From assembly GCF_037893015.1 (NCBI RefSeq), contig NC_133664.1:124372319-124436318 (forward strand): a DNA stretch of 64,000 nucleotides, read 5' to 3'. Shown here piece after piece: positions 1 through 11,799 of the stretch. The translations under genes and the position numbers were made by a program. How positions within the stretch are numbered: position 1 is the stretch's first letter; every line of letters begins with the position of its first letter. The notes beneath the pieces were generated by a model that worked only from the letters and a program-made list of their open reading frames with translations, was not told where the DNA came from and made no database searches. The stretch is from Macrotis lagotis. Lineage: Eukaryota > Chordata > Mammalia > Peramelemorphia > Peramelidae.

Positions 1-1795
1 AAGAGAATCACCTAAACCCAATTCTACTACTTTCAAATAGGCCATAAATTTTGAGTTGGCACACACACACATTTCAAATTGAAATATGATTTTAAATTAA
101 ATGATTAATATCAATGGATTCTGCAAATGTAAACTGGAGTGCAGTGGTAGGGGCTGGGGGAGGGGAAGAGGAGTCAAATCTGTATGTTGGTTTGCAGTAG
201 ACAGCTTAGGCTGTTCCAGGAATAATAGAAGGCTTCAATTTTGGGCTTTCAAACTAGCTCCCATCATGAATATTTTGAATGTTCCCTATTCTCTCTTATA
301 AAATCAGATTTAAAAGGAAGAAAAAAATGATCTATCCCCAGTAGAGTACTAAAGCAAAAGTATGTGAACATTTTCCATATAATGACACTATTTTAAGAAT
401 AAATAACTTCATATAAAAGAAAGATATTACTAAATTATTGGCACTAATACAAAGTAGATATTAAATGGAAGGGAAAAGTTGACAATGGAAAACAATAAGA
501 AAAAACAATTGCATAGACTGTGATTACACTTGAGAAAGCTTCTAAGAATGTTTCTTAGTCCAGAAACTTTAGTTTCACTGATGAGAGCTTGTTCAGATAA
601 TGTAAAAATTGTCAGAGATTTAAAGGTATTTTTTTTGGTTTGAATTAAACCCTGAAACTGCTTCTAATAACACTATACCTAAAGTTATTCATCATCATCA
701 TTGTGCTCCTTTGTTTTCACTTGCCCCCATCACCATCACAGTCATTGTCACCAGCAGAAAGAAATATTGAGCAATTAGTATGTACTATTTTTGTATATAT
801 TGAAAAGTAGTACTAGATGTTAAATTTCCCACCCTCAATGGACTTATACTTTAATTAAGGAGCAGGCTCTTTTCATACAAAAAGGTAGATAATTCTGTTT
901 TGTGAAATAAACATGGCTAAGTCATATAGGAGCTTTGGTCACCAAATCCTGTAGGAGTTAAGAGGAATCAATGGTTACTGAGGACTAAGACAGTTTAAAA
1001 AGTCTTCATGAAAAGAAGTGGATTTATCTTGACTTGGAACTATGTGTTGAACTTGACAGAAGCTAAAAAAAAGTCACTCAGTTCAAGGGAAAACTTTTGC
1101 AAATACACAAACCTCAGGGTGGTTTGGAGGAATAACTGGTGTAGTTGGGCAGGAGCATAAGATTTCTGTAAGGAAGGAAAAGCCAGTAAATTTGGAGTTA
1201 TAAATAAGGATCACAGTTTGGAGAGCTTTGAATTCAAGGTGTTTAAACTTTATCTGGAGGTAAGGGATCTCTATTTTTCAGTCCAGGCTGTCCTAGAAAA
1301 ATATGGAACAATCACACGGGAAATCACAACTTATCCCTAAGGGAGATGATCAACCAGGCAAATATAAATTCAGGTCACATCCTTCCTTCTTACTAATCCT
1401 GTCTTGTCTCCAGTATAGTTATGTCCCTGGCCCACCCCTCTTGCTGTTATAGAACTAACTTTCAGTAACTGCTGAGAGATTTTAACCTTTCAATCAGTTA
1501 TAATATACTTAATATAATATATAACATGAAACACAATATAATAAATAAATATAATGCAATCAAGCATATCACTGTCTATGGATAATCTTTATTCCACTTA
1601 TTGCCATGGTTTGGGGTGGGGAATTTCATTTAAGAGTTGTGAACTGATAAGTGAACCTCTTTCTTTCGCCATGCATTAAAAAAACCCATAAGTACAGAAT
1701 AAGAAGGTATGCATGTATTGTCATTAGCTCTCAAACTTCTGAACTTCCTTTTCCATATTCATCTAATCAGGGTCTCAAATACTATCATTGTTCTC
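1..1795. other. Unique AT-rich DNA, no gene seen
   Basis: No supported gene or clear repeat. There is a short CA run near 61-71, a CAT/CATCAT patch near 690-735 and AT-rich stretches near 1500-1550. The short ORFs here have no recognisable domain. Confidence 0.6.
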
Positions 1796-1799
1796 TCAT

Positions 1800-3060
1800 T
1801 TGTCTTCATCGGACCTTCATTTATCCACCACCCAGGGCCGCTTTATCTGTCATTTGGACAATTGCAAGAGCCTTGTAATTTTCTCCATACCACATAGTTC
1901 CCCCCAGTTCAATTTATTCTCTAATCATCTATTTAAAATATTTTCCTTCAGCTTATTTTTTATTTTCTATTTTACATTTATTTTTTAAATTAATTAATTA
2001 ATTAATTTTCATTCATTTGTACATCCATATTTCCAAGTTCCAAAATTTCCCTTCATTCTCCCTTCTCACTCCCTTCCCTCAACAGGGAACAGTCAGGTTA
2101 GCATTTTACATATATATTTTGTTATTTGTTACATATTTTGTGACAAATTAAGAATTTTTGTTATGAGGAGTTAGGATTAAATGAAAGAGATAATTTTTAT
2201 AAACTGTTCATCAGATTTGGAAGTATTTTTTTTCTGTGTGTTTTGTTTTATTTTGCTTTTCTTCCTCTGGTTGGGGATAATAGAGTCCATAACCAGTCAA
2301 ATGCAGTTGTCCTAGATCTCTTGATTGTCAAGAGCAGTTGCCTCCATCAAGGTTGATCATCTCATAATATTGTTGATGTGTACATTGTTCTCTTGGCTCT
2401 ACTTCTTTTGCTCAGCATCCAATCCTATAAGTCATCCCATGCTTCTCTAAAGTCCAGCCATTTGTGATTTCCTATAGAACAACAATATTCCATAGTATTA
2501 ATGTACCATAACTTGTTTTTCCATCCCCCAATTGATGGGCATCATCAATTTCCAATTCTTTGCCACTATAAAAAGAGCTGCTATGAATATTTTGGAACAG
2601 GTAGGACTTTTTCCATTTTTTTTACAATTTGTTCTGGATATAGTCCTAGAATTGGAATTGCTAGGTTAAAGGGTATGAACAGTTTTTTTTTTTACTCTTT
2701 GGGCATAGTTTCATATTGCTTTCCAGAAGGGCTGGATCTGTTCACAAATCCACCAGCAATGCATCATTGCCCCAGTATTCCCACAACCTCTCCAACATTG
2801 ATCATTTTCCCTTTTTCTCATCTGGGCTAATCTAACAGGTGTGAAATGACATCTCATTGTTGTTTTAATTTGCATTTCTCTAATCAATAGTGATTTGGAG
2901 CATTGTTTCATATGATTATATGTAGCTTTAATTTCTTCATTTGAAAACTCTCTGTTCTTTAATTTTTGACCATTTATCAACTGGGGATTTCCTTTAGTTT
3001 AAGTCTGACCAGGTAACTTAGTAAATATCATTAGCTCCCTATTACTTCCAATAGGAATTC
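1800..3060 (+). mobile_element. LINE-2 fragment split by an L1 insertion
   Basis: The stretch around 1850-1935 resembles the well-known L2 coding segment ('ggactattgcaacagcctc' in generic form; here 'ggacaattgcaagagcctt'). After the L1 inserted at 1956-2987, the L2 resumes at about 3002 with the following segment ('tctgaccaggtaac', then 'gctccctattacttcca'). The two halves are collinear in L2, so they were one element before the L1 landed. It is an old decayed copy with no open frame. The match is from memory of L2 and was not computed. Confidence 0.6.
1956..2987 (-). mobile_element. 5'-truncated LINE-1 3' end
   Basis: The antisense strand encodes the C-terminal part of L1 ORF2p at 2711-2980, including the motif SLLIREMQIKTTMRCHFTPV and a Cys/His-rich segment with CWRGCGNTGAMMHCWW, then an L1 3'UTR down to about 2000. 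The A-tail reads as a T-rich and TTAA run near 1960-2005. Likely target-site duplications are 'tttccttcagctta' (1942-1955) and 'tttcctttagttta' (2988-3001), 12 of 14 matching, which fits a moderately old insertion. The copy is 5'-truncated, the usual outcome of target-primed reverse transcription. Confidence 0.85.
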
Positions 3061-3327
3061 ATTAGTAGTACAGCAGTACATAAATAAAATGTATTGATGA
3101 AATAAACACACATTGAAGTTCTTTGTTATTTTGGGCTTCTTTGACAGAGTACATGATGAAAAAATTTTAGAGACAAATGGTACAGTGATAGTTTTTTAAA
3201 AGAGCAATAGTATATATAAAATGGTATTTAAAAAGATTTATTTGAGAGGAGTGTATAGGATGAATTGGAGAACAGAAAGCAAACATGGAGATTATACCTA
3301 CAATCTATCTATTTGTGTTTGCTGTTT

Positions 3328-3712
3328 AGTCAAACTCTTTTTTTTTTAAGTTTTTGCAAGGCAAATGTGGTTAAGTGACTTGCCCAAAGCCACACAGCTA
3401 GGTGATTATTAAGTGTCTGAGGTCACATTTGAACTCAGGTCCTCCTGATTCCAGGGTCAGTTCTTGATCCACTGTACCACCTAGCCACCCAGTCCAACTC
3501 TTCATGACTCCTTTGAGGTTTTCTTGACAAAGGTCCTGGAGTGGTTTGCCATTTCTTTCTGTAGCTCATTTTACAGATAAGGAAGCTGAGACAAATAGAG
3601 TAAAGTTACTTGCCCTAGATCAAACAGCTAGTAAGTGTCTGAAGTTGGATTTGAAATCAGATCTTCCTGGTTCCAGAACCTATTTTCAATCCACTGGGTC
3701 TTAGCTACCAAA
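3328..3712 (+). mobile_element. MAR1-like CORE-SINE, interrupted
   Basis: From 3491 the sequence reads as the familiar marsupial CORE-SINE: 'ttttcttgacaaaggtcctg', then 'gtggtttgccatttct', then a CORE-type 'gataaggaagctgagac' and 'cagctagtaagtgtctga'. Its head is cut at 3340 by a younger SINE on the opposite strand. The family name is from memory and could be another CORE-SINE group. Confidence 0.65.
3340..3490 (-). mobile_element. Young tRNA-derived SINE inside older SINE
   Basis: On the minus strand it runs from the 'ggtggctaggtggtac' head to the 'gcaaaaac' tail and A-tail (T run at 3341-3348). Flanking direct repeats 'agtcaaactctt' (3328-3339) and 'agtccaactctt' (3491-3502) differ by one base and fit a target-site duplication. 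Confidence 0.85.
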
Positions 3713-4164
3713 TATTATATTATAAGGGGCATTAAGATGAATAAGAAGCAGGTGGTAGATGGAGAATACACTCTGAAAAAAAATCCTCATATGCTGTTGA
3801 TTGAACAGATGTGAAGGGAGGAGAAGAAACCAAGAGTACCTCCAAAATCTGAAACCTGGGTGACTAAAAGAATAATATCACTGATAAAAAATGCAGAGCT
3901 ATAATGATAGCTTTTGTGGGAAAAGATGATGAGGTGATTTGGTTTGGATTTAAGGGCATTAGATAGTTCAGGAATTAAATTAAGATGGAAAATATAAATT
4001 CTGGAGTCATCTTTATGTATCTGATATTTAAACTCTTAAATCACTTGAGATCTTCTAGAAGTATGGAACAAGAAACTGGAGGGGAAAACTCTTGAGTAAC
4101 ATGTACAAATCACGGCAATGGGAGATTGAAAGAGGAAGTGGATCAAGGGGAAAATACAGAAAAA

Positions 4165-4195
<31 letters not shown>

Positions 4196-4264
4196 GAGAG
4201 ACAGAGACAGAGACAGAGACAGAGACAGAGACAGACAGAAAGAGACAAGGAGACAAAGAGACAA
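4165..4264. repeat. GA-rich simple repeat (GAGACA-type)
   Basis: About 100 bp of GA dinucleotides passing into repeated 'gagacagagaca' units, purine-only apart from the C of the ACA units. The repetitive ORFs on both strands here are by-products of the repeat. Confidence 0.95.
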
Positions 4265-5304
4265 GGAGAAAGACTATGAAATGACATAGAAACTAAGGGA
4301 AAAAATACTTGCCAAGAAGGTTAATGGTATTAAATGGTGCCTAGAGATCAAGGAGAATTAATATTAACAAATTCTGGTTCAAATGGTTCCCACAAAACTC
4401 TACCATCCTTCTGGAAGGTGTAACCTTAGTCCAATACACCAAAAATATTTCCCACTTTGAAAAAATTATGGAATTAATAATTTACTACATGTTCAGATTC
4501 CCATAAAATCCAAGTGGTTTTCTTTGCTTGCATTTTTTTGGAGGGGATGGAGGGGAATTGCTGCTGGGAATGGGAACTAGAAACTCTAAAATATATTCTA
4601 TTGTGGAAAGGAGGAGTGATGGGTAATATGTACACCAATGACATCATGGATTCCCCCAAATTTGAAGTTAAGTGAAATTAATAAAAACTGATAATTCAAT
4701 GAGTTTGCCTTTTTTTAGCTTCCCCTGATCAGAGAGGCTAGGTGACTGACTGTTAGATTACTGCTTTAAGATGAATGTATCCAAATTATCCTGCCCTTTA
4801 AAAGACCATTTTGCTATATAAGAAATTTTTCTTGACTAAAGCATTTGAGTCAATGACTCTGAGTAGACACACTTGTAGGTTGCAATTCCATGTCAGCATA
4901 TAAAAGTTTTGACAGTAGAATAATGAAATGTAACAAATCGGGAGTCTTTTAATGTTGAAATATTTACTTCCCTTTTTTCTTGGTTACAGAAGTTGTAGAT
5001 AAACATAACATGAAGACCCAGAGAGTTAAAGCCTCATAGTCACTGAATTACCTTTTAGTCAGTGGATCATAGTTCTAGATTTGAAAGGAACCTCAGAACT
5101 CATGTAGTCCAACCTCTTCCATTTGAATTTGTATCCAGATCTTCTGTTTTTATAAGTCTCGTTATTTCCACTAGACTACCTATTTAGATGAATAAGTGCT
5201 CTGATTTGTATTTATCTTTAAAGCCAGGATTGAATTTTTTTTAAAACTCCATCTTTTGATACAATATTTTAGAATTTCTCAGGTGGTTTTCTTTTCCCAT
5301 TTAA

Positions 5305-5445
5305 TCTTGTACCTTGAGCAGGAAGACCTAGATTCAAGACTATCTATGACATATAATGGCTGTGTGGTCCTGGAAAAGCTATTTAACCTCTCAGTGCCTT
5401 CCCTCCTCTTCTTCATAACTCTAAAACTAAAAATTCCATAATGAT
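5305..5445 (+). mobile_element. MIR-type SINE fragment
   Basis: The text 'aggaagacctagattcaaga', 'ggctgtgtggtcctgg' and 'ctatttaacctctcagtgcc' follows the order of a MIR/MON1-type tRNA-derived SINE. It is diverged and has no visible target duplication. Confidence 0.7.
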
Positions 5446-8115
5446 TGTCGATTTGCATTGGTAGAGAGGGTTTTCTTCTTGACAACTTGTTATATAGATG
5501 AAACAATGAGTCAGGGCCAAAAAGAAATATATTCGTGTCTCTGAATGGAATCATGAGAATGTGCTTCATACAGAAACCACAATAATTTTTTCTAAGTGCC
5601 ATTTATGCTTTTATAAAGGTGGAGGGAGAAGTTAAGTATGAGAAAAGTTCCTAGAATTCACTATCTAATTCTGAAAAATCTTACATGCCTGAATGCCGCC
5701 TTGTTCTAATTTAAATCAGCAGACTATTTGGATAAATATATTGGTCATAACCAAATGTGACTACTGTGTTGAAGTATACTTGGCCCTGGAAGAGAGTGAT
5801 TCAATTTTATATAAACTGCCAAAATTTGCCTCTTGGTCAATTATTACATGGCCAGGGGAAGGATGTAGCTAAGGGACACATTTATATGAAAATGAGTTCC
5901 TTAGCCCCCAAACTGAGATTTAGGGACAGATTTCTGTTATTCCTTCCTGCACACAGTTAAATTTACAAAGTTAGATGCCCTTAGATTTAAAAAGTAATTT
6001 TAATATGGCTCAAAGCAAAAGAACTCCTAAGTAAAGTTGTAGGTATTACAAAGTATCAATTATTATCATTACCATAATTCCTTATTTAAAGATTTATTTG
6101 CTTAATCTATAACAACTCTATGTTAGCTTAATATTTTCAAATTTATTTGTGCAGTATCCACAGAATCTGGCTTCCTTTTAAAAGTCAAGTTGCTGATTTT
6201 GTCACTTGGAATCCAATTTTGTCGCTTGGAAGGGGTTAACTGCAGTCCTCAGAGGTGGTATGAGCTCACCAAGATCTCTGGAATATAAAAGAGCAACTCA
6301 AAGGGGAATTCCTTGTTAGGGTGAGAAGGCAAAAGGTAAGTGACCTGATTCAGGAAAAATGGTCAGAGAAAGTGAAAATTTGCTCCAGGGGAATAGAGCA
6401 TTAAAAGCCAATATAAAAAGGACTTTCTGTACTAACAATCTAGAAAAAAAATTAGATAAGAGCTACAGGCAAGCAAGACAGTGTGAAAAATAAAATAATT
6501 GTACAAAGAATTATGATATAAGAGTATAGTCAGAGACCCATGGGTAATATTTATTTTTGTTCCTTTATTGATAATGGAAATGATTACTTAATTGGTGTTT
6601 TAAGTTCAGAATACAATAATGCACATATATTTCTCACACATATGTATATATTCATATGTATGTATGTATAATATGTCAGAAAACCATTTGTCTTTTTGAA
6701 AACAGGTAGTTAAAGTAATTTTTGGAGGGATTTATATCCCTACATCAATCACTACATATAAAGATAAAAAGCAATAATAAAGCCTATTTAAAAATAAAGA
6801 TTTGCTTCCTTTTAAAAAGGAAATGCATGTGGGAAAAATAGTATTTAAAATCTTTATTTGCATTTCTTTAAGGGATGGCTCTGACAAATTTTGAAAATGA
6901 TAAGTGAATACCTAAAGAAAGAATCTAAAAGAAAAGATCCAAGGAGTCAGGGATACTGAGGACAAATTTTGTCTAGAGCTGTTCTGTGTCCCCTGTTGTC
7001 TTGCTGCTCAATGATGATTGGAGATGGTCATATATTTCTCTTTGTCTACTTTAAGCTAATGTGGTACTATTGTTTAAGTAGAGACCAGGATGTTAACTGT
7101 CGTAAAAATATCTACACACACAATTGCACAGTTAACAAAAGCTGAAGAGAAAGCTTAAAATCATGGAATCTTAGCTCCCTGAGAGGAATTACCTTCTATT
7201 GTGTTCTCACATCACCAAAATGAAAGCTATAATTAATTAAACCTTATCAAGGTTATAAGCAAACTAAAAGGCCCCTGGCCCCTCCCTCCTCTGTCAATTT
7301 TCATTGAGGTTTTCATAAAGGTGTCTGGTATTGTGGTTCAAAAACTGAAAAGAAAAGAAAAAAATACGCTTTTCTTTACCGCTCAAGTCTTTAACTTGGA
7401 AAGGTGAATGAAGTTATATTCCTGATATAACCTGAGGAACTGTTTCTCTTCTTTAAACAAGTAGAAAATTTAAACTGAGGTGAAATTTTAAAAGAAAAAT
7501 ATGTAGTGAAAATGATCATTGAATGAGTGTCAGAGTGGGGGGGGTGATACAGCAGTATTTCTCTTCAAAAAACCCCCTCTTTTTCCTCTTTCTAAGTGCC
7601 CATCTCCCTTAAATCTATTTGCTTCAACAAATGAAGCAAAGTTGTATCTAATTTTTAGAAGGTAGATATTAAGTTCCTTTATTTCTTCAGAAGTTAATTT
7701 TCTACCTTTAGCAAATTCCTTTTCTTGATTCTGCCTCCTCATTTGAAAATGAATGTAAAGGACCTTATTTGATCCATTTTAGATCTAAGTTAATTCTACA
7801 AATCTAGAAAATCTTAAAATCTGTTCTGGGTCTTAAAGAATGAATATCATTTGCATAGTCAGAGAGAAGTGGAAAAGAGAAGAAATCAAAGTAGAACTAA
7901 TTCTATAGACTAAAAGTCTGAATCTCTAAAGGTGGAGTGTCATGCAACTGGATCAGAGAACTGCGCTTTGAGGGAAAGAGAATTTTAATAACATTTGAAC
8001 TTCTCTGATTTTCTGGAACTGGTTACTTTTTGACCGTATTGGAAAACAACCCAAACATACACTACTTACTCAATTGGTCTGCTCTTTCCAAAATTATTTG
8101 TCAAATATGAAGGTC
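5446..8115. other. Unique DNA, no gene seen
   Basis: AT-rich sequence with short TG/TA runs near 6620-6680. A 12-bp inverted repeat ('aaataaagattt', 6792-6803 and 6848-6859) is probably chance. No coding region or clear transposon is recognised. Confidence 0.55.
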
Positions 8116-8119
8116 TTTT

Positions 8120-8600
8120 CTAAACCTTCTTTCTCCTTGAATTCTCTGCAGCTTTGTATACTATTAATCATACTGTACTTCTAGATATTCTCTTCCCATT
8201 TGTTTTTTGGGACACAGCTATCTCCTGGTTTTTCTGACTGTTTTTTTCTCTGTCTCTTTTACTGGATCCTTCTCCAGATCACTGTAGATGTCCCTCAGGA
8301 ATCTGACTTGAGCCTCCTCTCATCTCTCTATTGCTACTTCAATTGATGATCTCATCAAAAAACGTGTTCAACTGCTATCTTTATACAAATGATTCTCAAT
8401 CTTTTTCCTGTTTCAATCTTTCTACTAACCTCTAGCCTCATATCTCAACTAGCTTTCAGACATCTTGAGTGGGATGTGCAAGAGACATTTTAAATTCAAT
8501 ATCTTTTCCCATAAACCCTCTTCTTTCCCTTACTGTTACAGAACAATAATATTTTTCCAGACCTTTAGGCTCACAACACGCTTTGCTTATCTCAATATTT
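8120..8600 (+). mobile_element. LINE-2 ORF2 fragment
   Basis: Translation gives decayed L2 reverse-transcriptase wording: LSAALYTINHTVLLDILF resembles the L2/CR1 'DLSAAFDTVDH' block. Then a 'dVPQeSdL' block resembles GVPQGSVLGP. The text 'tagcctcatatctcaact' and 'cagacatcttgagtggga' matches the following L2 segment. Frames are broken and both ends are missing. Confidence 0.7.
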
Positions 8601-8639
8601 GTTAATTTTGTTTTTTTTACTGCAATCACATGTGAAATA

Positions 8640-8805
8640 ACATAGCATCGTTGCTTACATTTAATATTTATTATAAAATATTTATTATATTATATTTATA
8701 ATATTTGTATATTATATAAATATTATATAAATGTACATATTATATATTATATATAATTAATATTATTATATAAACATATATAAATATATTAATTATAAAA
8801 TCTTA
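8640..8805. repeat. AT-rich low-complexity tract
   Basis: Repeated TATA/ATATAAATA words make up nearly the whole stretch. There is no coding potential. Confidence 0.9.
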
Positions 8806-9344
8806 ACATTTTTCTATGGCTAAAAAAATAAATTATGGATATGGGAATATGTTTCTGTAGTATTAAAATAACATTTCTGTTCCTATGCTTTATAGATTTT
8901 TTTAACTAAGCTTAAATCAGAATTATATTATGTTCAAGAGTTTTTCTATATTAGTATCATGTGACTTCAGGCATTTTTAATTAATTGTTTAAATTGTTTT
9001 CCTCTAATGTACCATTTTTGTATCTCTTGTATAAATCCTATCTATTATTGTGAATATAAGCACAAATATATGCAAATACACACCATACATCATTTTTTTT
9101 GATGTTAAATTTTAAGAATCCATTTTTACTCCTTGAGTATTTCAAGGGTTGTCATTGGATTAACCTTATTAGGCAGACCTAGGAGCAGTAGGTGAATATT
9201 GCAGAAGCAGAATTTCTTAACAGAGTTGTCTAAAAGTCAGTAGAATTCCTCTTTATTTTGTAATGAGTGCCCTTTTACTGGAAAGTTTCAAGTGAATCCT
9301 AACCACTTGTTAAGCCTGTTTGTAGAAATAAATGATTGTTATTC

Positions 9345-9410
9345 AGCAACAGATTGGACTAAATAGCATTTAAGGTCTTTTCTAACTCTCAGATTCTGAA
9401 ATTTTGTGAA
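9345..9410 (+). mobile_element. L2/MIR-like 3' tail remnant
   Basis: 'agattggactaaatagcatt', 'taaggtcttttctaactct' and 'gattctga' resemble the shared 3' tail of L2 and MIR-type SINEs. It is short and diverged. Confidence 0.5.
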
Positions 9411-9597
9411 TTCATGGTTATATAGTAATGAAATTATTGAAAACACCAACCTAACCCATACCTGGCCTTACAGGGAAGAATGAGCAGGCATACAAATTCT
9501 GTAATTAGTCATGGCAAATCCATGGTTTACCATCTCCTTTACCAAAGTTTAATCTGTGTTTCCAGAATAATATCAGAATTGCTGAAAAATGGAACAA

Positions 9598-11320
9598 CAG
9601 AGACTTCCAGGGTGGAGCCATGATTTCAGCATAAAGATAGCATGCTCCTAGAGATTTTTCCCTACACAATGTTACATGAAGCATCTACACAGACATTAAC
9701 ACTACAGATCTCACCAAAAAAAAAGATCAAAAGAAGTTCGCCACACTAGACATCATGGAGGATCTTCATTGGAGGTCTATCTCTCTGGGGGCATTGGGGA
9801 AAATAACCCAGCAAGACAGGAGAGCAGGAAAGCCAGCTGAAATCTTCTAGCTCTAGTGCAGCCTAGGCCCCGGCAGCTAGACAGTGTCCCAGATCCCAAA
9901 TCAACTAGCTAGCTGACCAGCAGGGAGGGTCCCAACCCTAGCCAAAATCTGAGTCCTGGAAACACTAGGACAACAGACAGGACTGGGATGGGGAAAAAAA
10001 GCACTGCATACATAGAGCCTGGATATTGGACATAAAAGAGGAAACAAACCTTTGCATAGCCACCACCCAGGCTACAGAGGCAACACCTTGGCAAGTGATT
10101 AGCCAGGAACCAGAGTTCAGGCCCATCACAAAAATTTTAGGATTATAATCCCTATACCTTCAGGAGAAGAGTTCAACAATAAAAATTAGCAAAAAAAATT
10201 TAAAAAGAGCACTAACCATAGAAAGCTACTATTCGGATAGAGATGACAAAAATACTATCTCAGAAGAAGAAAACAGTGAAAAATTGCCTATATGAGAAGA
10301 TAAGAAAACCTCATAGAATAGCCTAAAAAGATTTTAAAAACCAAAGAAGAGAAATGAAAAACTGAAAAAAGAAATGAGAGCCATAGAAAATTATGAAAAA
10401 AATGGCCAAAGAAATCATGTCCTTTAAAAGTAAAAATGACAACTAGAAAAAGAATGTTAACATCAAAAAGTAAAATCAATCATCTGGAAAGGGAATGTGG
10501 CTCATCAAAAAGTAAAATTAACCAACTGGAAAAAAAGTAAATAATTCACTTAAAAGTAAAATTTACAACTGGAAACGGAAACAAAAAAACTAACCGAAGG
10601 AAGTGAAAACCTAAAAATTAGAATTGAACAAATAGAAACTAATGACTCTATGAGACACCAATGTTACATCAAACAAAATCAAAAGGTTAAAAAAATTGAA
10701 GAAAATGTAAATGTACAGGAGAGATCATTAATGAATTTGTCAGTCTACTCAAAAGCCTAGATCAAAAAAAGAGCCTAGAAAATATCTCCCAGGAAATTAT
10801 AATGGAAAAGTGCCCTGATTTACTAGATCAAAAAGAAAAAATAGTCCTTGAAAGAATACATAGAACACTTCCAGAAAGATATACTAGAATAAAAACTACA
10901 GTAAGTATCACAGTCAAATTCCAGAATTCTCAAATAAAGGAGAAAATACAACAAGCAGTCAAAAAAGAAGCATTTTAAATACAAATGAAGTACAATCAAA
11001 ATTACACAGGACTTTTTAGCTTCAACATCAAAGGATCAAGCAACTTGGAATATGCTATTTTGGAGACCAAAGGACCTTGGTTGGCAACTAAAAATATACT
11101 GTTCTGCAAAATTAATATATTCTGTCAGGGGAAAAGACAGATTTTCAATGAGATAGAGGATTTCCAAAATTTTCTAATAAAAAAGACCAGAACTAAATAA
11201 AATTTTTTTCTTCAAATACAAAATTCAAGAGATGCATAAAAAGGTAAAGGGGGAAAACACTAATCAAACACACTGTGGACATCTCAACAAAGGAAGATAA
11301 CATGCAATTTTTTTTAAAAA
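9598..11320 (+). mobile_element. L1-A, 5' half (old full-length-type L1)
   Basis: The 5'UTR begins near 'gacttccagggtggagcc', a decayed form of the usual L1 5' start. It is followed by an ORF1 remnant and the first bases of the inter-ORF spacer. The element breaks at about 11320, where the T-rich tail of minus-strand L1-B starts. It resumes at about 21255 with the next spacer sequence ('gagaattgtatttctctc'). A second spacer copy at 22150 confirms what should follow. It is the outermost layer of the nest. Confidence 0.8.
10290..11200 (+). pseudogene. L1-A ORF1 remnant (RNA-binding protein)
   Basis: L1 ORF1p is the coiled-coil, RNA-binding and chaperone protein of the retrotransposon RNP. Here the N-terminal coiled coil is A-rich and broken by stops. 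It includes about four copies of a roughly 42-bp unit around 10425-10600 ('aaaagtaaaat', then 'ctggaaa'). The middle domain is recognisable near 10800-10960, and the C-terminal domain at 10985-11200 reads LFSFNIKGSSNLEYAILETK followed by FCQGKRQIFNEIEDFQNFLI, matching other ORF1 copies in the window. Several frameshifts and stops show it is dead. Confidence 0.75.
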
Positions 11321-11799
11321 AAGATTTTAATTTGAGTTTTACAATTTTCCCCCTATTCTTGCTTCCCTCACTCCAACCCCCACAGAAGGCAGTCTGTTAG
11401 TCTTTACATTGTTTCCATGATATACATTGATCTAAGTTGAATGTGATGAGAGAGAAATCATGTCCTTAAGAAAGAAAAGTAAAGAATAAGACTTAGCTAA
11501 AGTACATAAGTTAATATATTTTTTTCTAAATTGAAGGTAATAGTCTTTGGTCTTTGTTCAAACTCCACAATTCATTCTCGGACACAGATGGTATTCTCCA
11601 TTGAAGATAGCCCCAAATTGTGCCTAATTGTTTCACTGATGGAATGAGCAAGTCCATCAAGGTTGATCATCACCTCCATTTTGCTGTTTGGGTGTACAAT
11701 ATTTTTCTGGTTCTGCTCAACTTGCTCAGCATCAGTTCATACAAATCCTTCCATGCTTCCCTGAATTCCCATCCCTCCTGGTTTTTAATAGAAGAACAA

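Noticed and set aside
2501..2830. 109-codon plus-strand ORF
   Set aside because: Antisense of the L1 3' end at 1956-2987.
4036..4289. Leu/Ser-rich and Arg/Asp-rich ORFs
   Set aside because: Products of the GA-rich simple repeat.
5279..5602. 107-codon minus-strand ORF
   Set aside because: It runs antisense across a MIR-type SINE and has no domain features.
6792..6859. 12-bp inverted repeat as a possible hairpin or MITE
   Set aside because: Arms are AT-rich and short with a 44-bp loop, with no target duplication; expected by chance in this composition.
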